Below are positions 53,410-64,000 of a stretch of DNA of 64,000 bases, in pieces (positions within the stretch are counted from its first letter, which is position 1; each line of letters starts with the position of its first letter). The stretch is taken from contig MBPM02000056.1 in NCBI GenBank assembly GCA_001695595.3, positions 62,001 to 126,000 on the forward strand. Direction: 5' to 3'. Source of the DNA: Plasmopara viticola (lineage: Eukaryota; Oomycota; Peronosporomycetes; Peronosporales; Peronosporaceae). Made by a program: the position numbers and the translations under genes. The notes under the pieces were generated by a model. The model saw only the letters and a list, made by a program, of their open reading frames with translations. It made no database searches and had not been told where the DNA came from.

Positions 53410-54940
53410 AGGAATTCTCTCTGACTAATTACGCATAGAGTCGACATTTTGATTTTTGATTTTATGTCGCCCGATTGTTTCCTGTGTGTGCTTCATATTT
53501 ATATCCGACACATTGTATGCAGCTGCTCGACATGTCGTAAATGAGACGTGTAAGAAGACGGGGCTACTACAAAGCTTGTGGATGGAGATGTAACACTGGC
53601 CGACGCAAGTCCGTTCCTCGTTTGGCTTCGAAGGGCAGCGACTTAAGCGTGACTAATGAGCGCAAAAAAAGTCGCCTAAAATCAAGCTGGTCCATAACCC
53701 TAAAAAGCGTTGAGAAACGCCGTAAAAGACTTTTGAACTCTTGGAGCAACACACTTTGCACTACTACCGTGAAAACATTTTTTTCTATTATAATACTTAA
53801 AAATTGCCGAACATTTCGACCTTAAAAACGCAGCACTACCGTTCCGAAAGGATTTAGCAACTGTTTTTTATGTCTTACATTATGTCGTGCGTAAGGTGCC
53901 CTTAAGCTTTTGATTGAGACGTTTTGACAAAAATTGGAGTGATTTAAGACTCGGGCATGACTGCACCTGCAGCTTATAGACAAGCGCGAAGATCATGCGA
54001 CGAGATTATCGGCGCACGAATATCTTTGGTTATCAAGTCGTCATGGATCTTGGACGTGGCGTTGAAATGTCGAAAGATCATCCACGCGCTGCACCTTTCG
54101 ACTTTAAGGCAATTGATACCCAATACCTCTTGACTTTATCAAATTGGCCGAGCTAAACACGTTGTAATATCGGCGTGCGGTTGTCCACGTAAACTAAAGA
54201 AGATTGTTTGATGGAGTTGACGAAAAGCTGCTGGACGAACGCTTGCAGCATGTTAGCAAGCGATACTTGATCAGAAAGTTGCAAGTCCATTGCAAAGTCA
54301 CTATCGGCCCAAGTATTGAAAGAGTGGCGATCAGACTTTACTGTTAACAAGTGTATCGTACAATGGTGCCATTTCTCAACTTTCGTCATTTAATACTTTT
54401 GAAAGGAGATCCTGCCTGTAAACGAGATGGAACAAGCGGCGAACATACAAGCGGGTACGAAAGTACACGAGGCCACTCAGGAAATATACACAAGCTCCGC
54501 CCGATCCGCCGATCGTCCCAAGTTCGCTGTAAACATTGGTCTAGTGCCACTATTTGCGACGACGTTTTAAATTCGTGCTATGATTAATTTGCCGGCACAA
54601 TAAAGATTGCGTATCGTTTCGTCATGTTGCAAGAATGTTAATTATCAATACCTAGTCCTTGGCCGGCAATAAAGCTTTTTGAACGAATCATATGAAGTTT
54701 ATGGTTTATTTTTTCTAGCTGTCAAAAAGACGGTCGGATCTTTGGAATGCTTCAGAGCAAATCAATGCTGTTAAAATCGCTTTATTCACTGAGGGATTGA
54801 AGCAGCCGCCTTATCAACACAATCAATGCAGTTGTCATCCCATTAAAAAGCTTTATTTTGAGTGTGAAATATCATCTTTTAAAGAAATCTGTAATTAAGC
54901 TCATCAATTCACACAGCTTTTCTTAAAGTTTGATTTGTTT
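53410..54940. other. Spacer, nothing recognised
   Basis: Short basic frames only (53541-53825 plus, 54153-54389 minus), without known domains. Confidence 0.4.
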
Positions 54941-54944
54941 TGCT

Positions 54945-55202
54945 CTAACGCCATTTTAAGGCCTCAAGAAGCTCTTGAACTTCTTCACTAAGTAGATCAA
55001 TCGATTTCTTACCAATTAAAAATCCATTTTTTGTTATTTTAAGGCAACAGCCGTTTTTTTTATTCATCATAGCAAAAGCGAGTCGTTCAATTTCAAACAC
55101 TTTCGCGTCTCCAAAATGTTCAAGACGTACTCTTTCTGCCAACACCGACGTCGCCCTCAAGCTCAGCAATTTAATTCTTGGTGTGCACAGTGTTGCCCTT
55201 TT
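54945..55202 (-). pseudogene. Protein-like frame of unknown family, no ATG
   Basis: An 86-codon open stretch with convincing protein character (AKVFEIERLAFAMMNKKNGC, then a Leu/Glu-rich helix ending LLEALKWR-stop). No ATG precedes the conserved-looking part, and a stop closes the frame upstream. It may be a last exon or the tail of a decayed gene. I cannot name a family. Confidence 0.3.
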
Positions 55203-56172
55203 AACTTATCAATGAAGCCTCTCGTCGAGCATTTCTAGCGGCAGTGGCAACTGACACCGCCTGTGTCTCTGTTAGTCTTCGCTCAATTGCAATCGAGCGA
55301 GCTTTCACTTTAATATTACTAGCACTCAAGTAGTGGACACAAGAGTCTAAATACTGCAGTCGAATTTATAGTCCTGTAATCATGAGGCATTAAGCATATA
55401 AAGCTTCTACTAAATGTTCGTAGTCATCTCGGATACCCGTCAGCGAGTTCAGTATTTAAAAAGTCTGCTAGCTCTTGTAGCGGAACCGATCGCGGTCAAC
55501 TCTCGTCTATAGACGCATCCGAGAGTGGATTTTGGCACTTTTGAGAAGACGTGAGAAGTAAACTTAAGCTCAACAATCGGGTCGAGGCGTCAAGAGGCGA
55601 GTGGCTGTTAACACGAAGCAAGTTGACACATATAAAGGAGTCACAGTTGACAAAATCTTGAAGTAACGACGGTAATGTTGAGAGGCTCGTTTGAAGTCGA
55701 TAGTAGCGGGGGTGAGAAGGAAACGGCTTTTGCAGAGCTTTTATTTGCGTCGGACAAATGAAAGATAGCTATTTTTTATAGAGTTGGCGTAATGTAAGTC
55801 GGAAAATATCCAGTCATTGTCTCCCAGATGCCTTGATTCCTCACTAGCTCGCATAAATCCATCAATCACAGATCGGTAAGTAAAATATTCTAAGTCTTCA
55901 ATTGATCAATGAAGACAGAGTTGGATACTCTACTATCCTTTGCAACATCACGTGCTATAACCTTCGATACCTCTTTACCGGTCGCTGCAAGCTGGGCTTG
56001 CGTCGAACGTGGTGTAGAGAAGCGAGCAAGCTACTGCTAGCTAGCGTCCTAATAAACATTTAGTGGCAAATCGAGAGAGTGGAGAAGGTCGCCGAGACGT
56101 TATAGGGCTAAGGAAAAAAAGAATTATTGATGTTTAAAGCGCCTAATATGGCTATGTAAAGCAGTACTCAAA
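55203..56172. other. Spacer, nothing recognised
   Basis: No coding-like frame. The right part is the 3' flank of the G-beta gene. Confidence 0.45.
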
Positions 56173-57207
56173 TCAGGCCCAGATCTTGAGCAGCGTGTCC
56201 CAACTGCCTGTGCACAATGCCTGTCCTGCCGGGTTGACTCCAAGACAAGAGACGCGATTCTCATGGCCCGCGAGTTGGTAAATGTGTGCCCCTGTGGTGC
56301 TCAGCACATCCCAGCAATAGCAATTATAGTCGTCATAGCCTGCAAAGAGAAAGCGCCCAGACTTGGAGAAGCTCACGGACGTGATGCCACACAGAATCTT
56401 GTCGTTACTAAAGTTGTTCAGTTCTCCATACGCACGAAGGTCAAACAATCGGCAACTCGAGTCGTCCGAGCCAGTACCCAGTGCGTTGCCACTAGGGAAG
56501 AAATCCACCGAGTTGATATCAGACTCATGACCGTGAAACGTGTGGGTCGTCTTGCCAGTTCGAAGATCCCAGACTTTCGAGGTGGAATCACACGAACCCG
56601 AGATGAACATGCTCGGATTGTGCGGATTAATGCTCACCGACATCACGTCGCCCGAATGTTCGCGAAACGTCGTCTTCACTTCGCCGCTCTCGACGTCCCA
56701 GAGGATGCAATTCGAGTCCCCCGAGCTCGTGACAATGTTTGCTTCGTCGATAAACCTGCAGCAGCTAAGGTAGCCGTCATGCGCAGCGAGTTCCTTCGTC
56801 GCGCGCATGACTTGGGCCTGTGAAAGGTGAAAGATGCTGCAAAGGTTGTCGAGCCCGCCACACGCCACCATATTCCGCTGTTTCTGCTCAAACGCGCACG
56901 TCATGACCCAACTCGAGCGCAATGGAATGGCCTGGATCTTGTTGGTCGTCTGGGCGTTCCACACAATGAGTTTGCCGTCCTGCGACGCCGAGACGAGGCT
57001 AGAGCTGTCACCGCCCCATTGCATCGCATAGATCTTGCCAAAATGACCTTTCAGTAACCGTCGACACTTGGGCGGCGCTGGGATCGCCTTGGCTCCGGCA
57101 CTTGCATTGAGGTTTTGGAAACCACCGTCGCTCTTGGCCTCGCGCGTCTTCTCGATCGTTTCCTTTAAGCTTTCGCACTTCCTTTTGAGGTCAGCAGCAT
57201 CACCCAT
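56173..57207 (-). CDS. GPB1: Heterotrimeric G-protein beta subunit
   Basis: 344 residues from the ATG at 57207, which gives the standard G-beta start (an N-terminal coiled-coil helix, [18 protein letters not shown]) and a length close to the usual 340. The frame is open 43 codons upstream, but that part is not G-beta-like. Seven WD40 repeats form a propeller: [72 protein letters not shown] and [11 protein letters not shown], with [10 protein letters not shown] closing the ring. It pairs with a G-gamma and binds G-alpha at the plasma membrane to transmit receptor signals. In Phytophthora the single G-beta gene is known to be needed for sporulation, and this is presumably the orthologue. No intron is seen. 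It is the most conserved gene in the window. Confidence 0.96.
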   Translation of the reverse strand: MGDAADLKRKCESLKETIEKTREAKSDGGFQNLNASAGAKAIPAPPKCRRLLKGHFGKIYAMQWGGDSSSLVSASQDGKLIVWNAQTTNKIQAIPLRSSWVMTCAFEQKQRNMVACGGLDNLCSIFHLSQAQVMRATKELAAHDGYLSCCRFIDEANIVTSSGDSNCILWDVESGEVKTTFREHSGDVMSVSINPHNPSMFISGSCDSTSKVWDLRTGKTTHTFHGHESDINSVDFFPSGNALGTGSDDSSCRLFDLRAYGELNNFSNDKILCGITSVSFSKSGRFLFAGYDDYNCYCWDVLSTTGAHIYQLAGHENRVSCLGVNPAGQALCTGSWDTLLKIWA

Positions 57208-58485
57208 GACTTTGATGGCGGGGGAGGAGGGAGCAGAGTGGCGAAGGGCTGGTTCTAAATTGGCAGTCGCGACGCTTGAAGGCGTGGCAATATCTTTTAA
57301 AAATAGAAGGCGTTGAAACGAAAAACAAGGGTTCAATCTCTTTTTATAGGAATATTTGCTTATCAGAATTTATGCTCGTAGTTTTTTATGAAATGTATAT
57401 TACATTACATGTCTCCATGAGTTCTGCACATTTCCTTTTAAATACATAATTGTTATGGATCTAATCTTGTGGCGAATTTAAAGGTAGATACTTCTACCGA
57501 TATACATACCGAGTGATACTAAATAAATATGGTCCCGCTAAATTTAAAATCAGTACTTTAATTGCATAATTTGACATAATTTGATTTTAAAGACCAGATA
57601 GTATATAGTCGTTTTCCCGAAAGGTCGTATATCTTTCTATAAACCTCCTGCTGTGGGAACTCTTTGCACATCAAGTGGATACAGATGAGTAGCGTCTCAA
57701 CAGTAAATAAGCATACAAGTTTGACTTGTTAGTTTGTAATGATAGGTGGCATACCACAAAAATGACCAAATGCAATAGTTGGTCATAACGACCGGGTCCG
57801 TGACTCATTCAGCCTTAAGGTCTCTGAAATTACGCAAGCACGATAACATGGTGCGATTCGATCGGCTACGCAGCTATTAGATCAGCCGCGATCTGTTTAC
57901 TCATTTAGTTGGTCTATCGGTCAAGCGAAGTGTAAGTGTCTGATCAGGCAAATAAGTGATCTGCAACATGACGATGGGCCGTTGCCAATCGCAAATTCCA
58001 CCCCGTAGAGCAACTGGTGTGCAACAACACCAGGTAGGGCCATTTAGATAAGCTCTTGCTGCTCTTGCTGTCACGACTACGAGTTCTGGCGATCCCAAAT
58101 GCTTGCGGTCGACCCCTCCCGATGGCAGAAGCCAAGACGATTCCGATATCTCGCATAACACTGGCAGAGATTAGGCTTAGGCTTGAACATCACTTGTCAA
58201 CAAAGCATCTTGAAGACCGGTATACCACGCAAAAAGCAAATGTATTCCAGTTAGGTCGTGGGGACCAGTAAACGCTATAAAATCGACAACGATGTCACTG
58301 CGGTGGAGGAGGTTTAAGTTCTTGGCTATTTTGCAATCAGCAATGGGTGCCGGGCGGACTTAAATAATGTGAACGCCAACTCGATTTTTTCTATGCCACC
58401 TTTTTGAAAAGAAATCTTCAGAAGTGGTTTGCCGAGTCAATCATCTGCACAAGTACATTGCTTGTGATGCAGGTCACGTAAAGTG
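57208..58485. other. Spacer upstream of G-beta
   Basis: AT-rich, with no coding-like frame in 57340-57900. From about 58050 short frames may belong to the gypsy relic that follows, but no domain can be read. Confidence 0.4.
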
Positions 58486-58900
58486 ATTGTCCGGTCTGCC
58501 ACAAATAAATATTGAGTCACCGAAACCAGAAAAGCCTTCGGCAGGATCCAATCCCTCCTATGTCGGACAAGACAAAGGATTTAGCATCATTTGCGACACT
58601 TCCGAAGTTGCCATCGGTCGCGCGCTATCGCAATTCGATATTCACCGATGTGAAAGAGTCCTCTCGTCTCGGTCTTAGAAGCTCAAGGCTGCCAAAACGA
58701 AAGTACCCATTCTTAGCAAAAGATTTCTCGCCAAAAAAGTATGCACTGGTAAGGTCCCGAGGAATTGTTTTGGGCCCTAAGCCCTTAATTGTCTACTACG
58801 ACGGAAATTACACCACTCATCCGAGATTGGTAAAATGGTCGAAGTTCTTTGCGAAATAAAACTTCTATGCAGAGTACAAGCTTGGCAAATTCGGTCTGAT
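58486..58900 (+). pseudogene. Ty3/gypsy reverse transcriptase/RNase H relic
   Basis: The frame at 58487 contains GFSIICDTSEVAIGRALSQF, the counterpart of the gypsy RNase H start (F-CDASDFAIGCAL-QFD). After a frameshift, the frame from 58512 has KYALV, LGPKPLIVYYDGNY and RLVKWSKFFAK before a stop, matching the KYALVKFR...DH...R-W--FF-EY part. The catalytic His of the TDH motif is changed (YYDGN). It is a dead fragment. Confidence 0.65.
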
Positions 58901-59530
58901 CATTTGTTGGCTCCTATCGGCAAAGCTAAGTTTTTCTAAATGACAAATGTTTAGGTCAGAAACACCACATGGATGGCATCCGAAGGCCATTATACGATTT
59001 TTCATCGTGGGCGAAGGCCAAAAACGCGAGCACTTTTTAGCCACGCAGTAAACAGAGTCACATCGTCTGTATCAATTAAGGCGACGCTTTCTCCGAGAAG
59101 CAAGAATTTGAAAACGTTTTCTGGTGACTTTTTCTTCAGAAGCCATTCATCGGACTTTTGAGCTTGATTCTTGTCGAAAGAGCTAGAGTGAATATTTTTT
59201 ATGGCGTTCGCAGCTGCTTCGCTATGATTAAACAGACGGTCTGCTTCGAATCCGGCAGATCTAGTTCAAGTGATAGTCGAAAGCGACAAAAGTTCGAGCG
59301 ATGATTTACTCCTTTAGGCCCATAAAGCTCCAAGAAGCGGTCATTTGAGCCCTAAGAAAAGGTTCCTCTGGCCTTGACACATACTGATGGCACCACATAT
59401 GCCTGAGCGGCTATCTAGCGAACAAACTTTTAAGGGCTCATTGCGCACGGTACAGCCGTAGGCTTTACGCCTTTTATTCAGAAACAGTCTTTAAAATAGG
59501 CACAGCCTATGTCACACGTATTAAAACATA
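58901..59530. other. Spacer, nothing recognised
   Basis: Possibly further gypsy-derived sequence. One 62-codon plus-strand frame without a domain. Confidence 0.35.
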
Positions 59531-59739
59531 AGTGTTGAGTAGATGATGTGAGCAGTAGAAGGCAAGTTTGGAAGTAAATGTATTTAAGGTCCTTAGTTCG
59601 CTATTCCGAGCTACCTCTAAGCCTTTCCTATGACGTCATCGTGGGCGCAATCATGTCGCGTCATCGTGTGCGTAATCATGTCGTCCTATGGTCCGGAGAT
59701 TCGATCGCGCAACGTGTGCTGATAGCTGTTTTTCTAACA
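59531..59739 (-). repeat. 3' LTR of second copia element (outer end not determined)
   Basis: On the minus strand TGTTAG begins directly after the purine tract GCGAGGAGGAG (59740-59750), 23 bp after the polyprotein stop. The start of the LTR at 59739 is well placed. The far end is a guess because the 5' LTR lies beyond the window. Confidence 0.5.
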
Positions 59740-59772
59740 CTCCTCCTCGCGATCGTGTCCCCGCCGCCGTAA

Positions 59773-62700
59773 CTAGCGCAACCCCACGAGCGCTCGCAGC
59801 TCTGCAAGCTTGTGCTGATCTAACGCCTTTGTCAGTAAGTCCGCGAGCATAAGCTCTGACCGGACGTAGCGCATCTCAACGACGCCACGACGAGCAAAGT
59901 CCTTAACAAACTTGAGGCGCACGTCGATGTGTTTAGCTTTTAGAGACGAAGTCTCTCCTTCGATCTGGCGAATCGTGGCCTGGTTATCCGCATGCATTGT
60001 CATAGGCTGAGTCGGTGCAAGTCCCACCTCTTTAAGCATCTCTTGAATACCAAGAAGCTCGCGTGCCGTCTCAGACGCCGCGACAAATTCGGCCTCCATA
60101 GTCGAGAGAGAGACGCCACCTTGTTTCTTGGCTGCCCAGCTTACAGGCATCCCATTTAGCAAAACGATGGCACCAGTGAGCGATTTTCTGTCTCCCTTGT
60201 CGGCAGCAAAGTCGGCATCACTGTATGACTCGAGCGTTATTTGTTCGTTGCGGTCGGTATTAGCTCGCATTTCAAGCCGCATCACCTTGCTGCCACTAAG
60301 ATAGCGCGCTATCCTTTTTGCGAGTTTCCAGTCTCGTACGCGCGGTGCATGTGTCTGGCGCGTGGCTTTGTGAACCGCAAACGCAATATCTGGACGCGTG
60401 TATCGTGCGATCCAAAGCAAACTACCGACCAACGACTGAAACGAACGTATACTTGGTGACCCGGATTCCTGCAGCAGCGCACTATCTGCCGTAACTTCTT
60501 CGTAGCAATCATCACCAATAGGCGTCCGCGTGGGGTTGGCCGAACCCATGCCGTGCTCACGCAACAGCTCGCCAATAGCCTCCTCCTGATCAAGGGCATA
60601 TGCGTGCGTGTCGAGTGCCGTCACCCTTATACCGAGAAACTTCGACACTGGTCCAAGATTCTTGATCGAAAGCGATGCCATCGACACGAAAAATTGCTCA
60701 ACCGCTGCAGCTCTTGTTGCTGTGACAAGAAGATCGTCGACGTAGACGCCGACCACTGTCAAGATTTCTTCATCGCGCTTGAAATACAGACACATGTCGC
60801 TGATACACTGCTTGAATCCTGCTTCAGTGAGTCGTGCGTGTAGCAATTGACTCCATAATCGTCCTGCCTGCTTCAGTCCATACAGGCTCTTCTTCAGCTC
60901 AAGCGCGACTTCGCTTACGTTGGTCGCACCAAGCTTCTTTAGTTGTTCGTCCTTGATGTCCATACCCCTAGGCACGTGAAGCAGAATCTCAAGGTCCTTC
61001 TCCTTGTCGGCCTTGACGTAGGCGTTCGGAATATCACCATGCTTTGCCGGCACCCCCCACGTCGCTGCAAGGCCTAATATTACCTTAACTGTCGACATAT
61101 CCATGACCGCAGCGAAGGTGAGCGCGTAATCGATGCCGAAAACTTGCTCATTCCCGCACGCAACTAGCCGCGCCTTGAGGCGCTCCACCGCGCCATTCGC
61201 ATCAGTTTTGGTCTTGAATACCCACTTACTGTGAAGCATGTTGGCCCCAGCCGGTCGCTTGATCACATTCCAGACACCATTGTTTTGGAGAGCGAGGATC
61301 TCCTCGAGCATTGCCTTTCTCCATCCTTCAGCTTTCGTGCTGCGCATTGCCTCCGCGTGTGTCTTGGGATCTGCCTCGTAAACTTGCATCACAGCTGGTA
61401 CATCACTTGTCACGGGTTTACTGTCTTGTGCCGCTCGCTTGGCAGCCCCTCGTGTGGCATGGGTTGCACGTACCCACGATTTCTGATTAGCCGCCCCCTT
61501 TGTTTTTGCTACGACGGGAACAATCGAAGATGTCTCCTCCTCAGCTCCTGCTTCGTAGAGTAGCTGCCCGCTGTGCTTGTCGGAGATTGCCTTAATGTTC
61601 TTGACGTGCTGGGTCACGATCACGACATTGGCCTTGCGTACGAACACACGATATCCTTTGGTCTCGTCGCTGCGACCCACGATGATACCAATCTGCGCCC
61701 GCTGTGCAAAAGAGTTCTTCTTCGGGTCACGGTACACTGTGCATACCGAACCAAAAGTAACGATATCACGAAGATCGGGCGCTTGACTTGTTAGTACCTC
61801 GATTGGTGATGCTTGGTTGACGTTCGAGCTTGTGGGGCTTCGATTCAGAATGTACGCTGAGTATTCCACCGCATCTCCCCAGAACTTCAGCGGGAGCTTG
61901 CTAGCAAAAATCATAGAGCGAGCCATGTTTAGAATCGTCCGGTGCATGCGCTCTGCCTTGCCATTTGATGCTTGATTTCTTGCTTCGCTCACCTGCCGTG
62001 ACACGCCGGCGGACTGGCAGAACAAATCAACGTTCCGATATTCGCCACCCCCATCTGTGCGTAACACATGAATGCGACAGTCGAAACGCTTCTCAAAAAA
62101 CACTAAGAATTCCTTGAACCTTTTCGCCGCTTGGTCCTTGGTGCGTGCCAGAAATACGCGGCAGTAATTGCTCTTGTGATCGACGAAGTTAACGAGATAC
62201 CGATTGCCAAGGCGGTCCCTTGGTGTCATCGGTCCCTTAAGGTCTGAGCAAATCACACCACCGATGCGATCGATCGGGGAGTGCACACCCGTATCTTTCT
62301 TTGACTGCGCGTTCTTGGTTTGCTTACTCTGTGCGCATGTGACGCACACCATGCGGCGACAGTCCGTGAGCTGAATTCCAGAGCCGGGCTCGAGCGCCAT
62401 CTTCTTGATTCTGTCGTACGATAGGTGCCCGAAACGCTGATGGAAATGCATGAGTGTTCCACGCTGGACGTTTTCTCTGCACCCCTTCACTTTAGCAATC
62501 GATGCCACGATGGAGCCAGTCTTGTTAATGCCGTTTCGTTCGGCTTGCACTTCTACAACAAGCACATTGTTCTGCATTGCCACATCAAAGACGACGTCGC
62601 CTGTGTTGAGCGATCTAATCGTTCGCCGATCGTTTGCGTAAGCGAGCTTGAATCCTTTGAACTCAAGCTTGCCGTACGACAATATATTGCGGGCTAGCAT

Positions 62701-63996
62701 TGGTGCGTAGTAGACGTCCGTTAGGCGAACGATGCTCGGCTTGCCGAGCGCAGTTACCCGCAGTAGCACGCTACCGACCAGCGTCAGCTGAAGCATCTTG
62801 CCATCGGCTACCAAACACTGATCGTCACATTCTCGTGCATCTTCGAGTAGAGCTGCGTCGTTCACGAGATGCCGGCTCGACCCGCTGTCCAAGATCCAAA
62901 CCTTCTCTTGAGTGTTGCTATCTTGTACGCATAAGGTGTAATTTACAACGTCCTTCGTCTTGACGTTTCTCTTCCAGCTACCCTTGGCACCATTATGCCT
63001 CTTCTTCTTATCGGAACAAGCAGCCAAAATGTGACCAACCTTGCCGCATCCAAAGCACGCTCGTGTCTCGACGCGTGGTTTGCTCTCGACGATGTTCGCA
63101 ACGACGTCTTTCCCAAACGAAGCAGGACCCCTCGTATCAATCTCAACAGACTGTGCGAAATGCGCGAGCTCTTCCGCTTGAACGAGGAAATCAAGGCGCC
63201 TGGCATCATACTTTGCCATGAGTACCGTGCGCAGCTCACTCGACGCATAGTGGACAATGTTGTCGAGCACTTGCGCATCAGCCCCTCCGCACGCGTCGCT
63301 CACTGCCACCAAGTACAGGTAGTGCTCGGGCCAGGTCCTCTTGGCGTCTTTCTTTGCCGTGAACAGTCTCATTGACTGTGACGCAGTGATCGTCGTCTTA
63401 AACGTCTGGTGTAGTCGCTCCATTACATGGTCCAGCGTCGGGAGCTGGCGCCACCAAGTCTCGACCTGCTTGTTGTAGTACCGCTCGGCCGTGCCACTCA
63501 AGTAGTGACCAAGCAAGTCAGTCTTCACGTCTTCTGACCATTCAAAACCACACGCTGCTTGCGCGTACTGAATCTGACGCATAAAAGTCCGACCCCAATC
63601 CAGAAACCCGGAGCCCAGTCCTCGATACAATTCCGTTCCGTCAAACTTGCGAATCGTGAGCCTGCGCTGCCGCTCATCTGGTACACGCATCGCTTGTTGT
63701 GCGACCGGCTCCGTTCGTCGCGCGTAATCCTGTGCCGCTGCAAACTGTGGTGATCGGAACTGGGTTTGCTGCGGCACTTCACCGCGCTGAGCGCCCCATT
63801 CCGACCGTGCAGGTTGTCTTCCTGCCTCATGCGTACGCTGCACGTATGCGCGGCCTTGGCCATGCCTTTGCTGCACGGGCGAATGACTTAGCGCATCGAT
63901 GTTCATCGGAATACCCCCTCGGCCATTGCCAAGAGCGGAATGGAACATGCCAGACTCAATTGCTCCAAGCATACGCTCGTCCTCGTCTCTCTTCAC
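59773..63996 (-). CDS. Ty1/copia Gag-Pol polyprotein, 5' end at or beyond window edge
   Basis: At least 1407 codons without a stop. The frame is open to the window end (the first codon here is GTG), so the true start may be outside, or be the ATG nine codons in. Order: Gag ([20 protein letters not shown]); CCHC knuckle [14 protein letters not shown]; protease [10 protein letters not shown]; pre-integrase [12 protein letters not shown]; integrase [17 protein letters not shown] and [11 protein letters not shown]; reverse transcriptase with [10 protein letters not shown]; RNase H with [25 protein letters not shown] and HADNQATI. All catalytic motifs are intact, so it may be an active or recently active element. 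It differs strongly from the 3522 element (Gag type, integrase Thr in [12 protein letters not shown] start TGTTAG) and represents another copia lineage. Confidence 0.95.
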   Translation of the reverse strand: MKRDEDERMLGAIESGMFHSALGNGRGGIPMNIDALSHSPVQQRHGQGRAYVQRTHEAGRQPARSEWGAQRGEVPQQTQFRSPQFAAAQDYARRTEPVAQQAMRVPDERQRRLTIRKFDGTELYRGLGSGFLDWGRTFMRQIQYAQAACGFEWSEDVKTDLLGHYLSGTAERYYNKQVETWWRQLPTLDHVMERLHQTFKTTITASQSMRLFTAKKDAKRTWPEHYLYLVAVSDACGGADAQVLDNIVHYASSELRTVLMAKYDARRLDFLVQAEELAHFAQSVEIDTRGPASFGKDVVANIVESKPRVETRACFGCGKVGHILAACSDKKKRHNGAKGSWKRNVKTKDVVNYTLCVQDSNTQEKVWILDSGSSRHLVNDAALLEDARECDDQCLVADGKMLQLTLVGSVLLRVTALGKPSIVRLTDVYYAPMLARNILSYGKLEFKGFKLAYANDRRTIRSLNTGDVVFDVAMQNNVLVVEVQAERNGINKTGSIVASIAKVKGCRENVQRGTLMHFHQRFGHLSYDRIKKMALEPGSGIQLTDCRRMVCVTCAQSKQTKNAQSKKDTGVHSPIDRIGGVICSDLKGPMTPRDRLGNRYLVNFVDHKSNYCRVFLARTKDQAAKRFKEFLVFFEKRFDCRIHVLRTDGGGEYRNVDLFCQSAGVSRQVSEARNQASNGKAERMHRTILNMARSMIFASKLPLKFWGDAVEYSAYILNRSPTSSNVNQASPIEVLTSQAPDLRDIVTFGSVCTVYRDPKKNSFAQRAQIGIIVGRSDETKGYRVFVRKANVVIVTQHVKNIKAISDKHSGQLLYEAGAEEETSSIVPVVAKTKGAANQKSWVRATHATRGAAKRAAQDSKPVTSDVPAVMQVYEADPKTHAEAMRSTKAEGWRKAMLEEILALQNNGVWNVIKRPAGANMLHSKWVFKTKTDANGAVERLKARLVACGNEQVFGIDYALTFAAVMDMSTVKVILGLAATWGVPAKHGDIPNAYVKADKEKDLEILLHVPRGMDIKDEQLKKLGATNVSEVALELKKSLYGLKQAGRLWSQLLHARLTEAGFKQCISDMCLYFKRDEEILTVVGVYVDDLLVTATRAAAVEQFFVSMASLSIKNLGPVSKFLGIRVTALDTHAYALDQEEAIGELLREHGMGSANPTRTPIGDDCYEEVTADSALLQESGSPSIRSFQSLVGSLLWIARYTRPDIAFAVHKATRQTHAPRVRDWKLAKRIARYLSGSKVMRLEMRANTDRNEQITLESYSDADFAADKGDRKSLTGAIVLLNGMPVSWAAKKQGGVSLSTMEAEFVAASETARELLGIQEMLKEVGLAPTQPMTMHADNQATIRQIEGETSSLKAKHIDVRLKFVKDFARRGVVEMRYVRSELMLADLLTKALDQHKLAELRALVGLR

Positions 63997-64000
63997 TTGC

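Noticed and set aside
57208..57336. 43-residue N-terminal extension of G-beta
   Set aside because: G-beta proteins start with the coiled-coil helix found at 57207. The extension is unlike any G-beta and is probably leader.

Overview
The window looks like nuclear DNA of an oomycete, probably a plant-associated Peronosporales species. No name can be fixed from sequence alone. The reasons are: long intronless ORFs, small AT-rich spacers between islands of genes, expansin-like proteins with D1/D2 domains, two START + FYVE-like zinc-finger proteins of a type abundant in oomycetes, a canonical heterotrimeric G-protein beta subunit, a tubulin tyrosine ligase-like enzyme, and abundant Ty1/copia elements. 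I found no tRNA or rRNA gene, no CRISPR and no bacterial operon structure.

Layout. 0-3.4 kb: a copia relic, a SINE-like retroposon with target-site duplications and a small secreted Cys-rich protein gene. 3.4-7.8 kb: a complete, apparently young Ty1/copia element (minus strand) with two identical 145-bp LTRs and a 5-bp target duplication. 8.0-11.3 kb: a TTLL enzyme. 11.8-14.1 kb: a decayed expansin-like pseudogene followed by a short, single-domain, membrane-anchored expansin-like gene. 15-22 kb: mostly gene-poor DNA with two more SINE-like copies. 22.5-25.9 kb: two tandem membrane-anchored expansin-like genes. 29.3-30.5 kb: a START/FYVE-like gene. 30.8-32.5 kb: a tandem segmental duplication, one copy of which carries a 36-bp insertion of the 5' end of U2 snRNA flanked by 17-bp target duplications. 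33-36.5 kb: decayed copia DNA with an internal duplication. 40.3-46.0 kb: a divergent, inverted pair of closely related expansin-like genes. 47-51 kb: gypsy and copia relics. 51.9-53.1 kb: a second START/FYVE-like gene. 56.2-57.2 kb: G-beta. 58.5-58.9 kb: a gypsy relic. 59.7-64 kb: a second, different copia element running off the window edge.

The main biological theme is a local family of five intact genes plus one pseudogene. They share one architecture: signal peptide, expansin-like double-psi beta-barrel (with or without the second expansin domain), Thr/Pro/Ser-rich stalk of very variable length, one transmembrane helix and a short basic cytoplasmic tail. The tails fall into two motif classes: FD[ST]FSSP in two genes, and a Ser/acid-rich motif with a tyrosine (YAHV or YANV) in three. 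I infer a surface receptor-like or wall-tethering role, with the expansin module contacting polysaccharide and the tail facing the cytosol. The tail motifs are, as far as I know, not a described signalling system. The mobile DNA (at least two copia lineages, gypsy relics, a SINE-like family and the U2 insertion, which shows the hallmarks of LINE-type reverse transcription) is a second theme.
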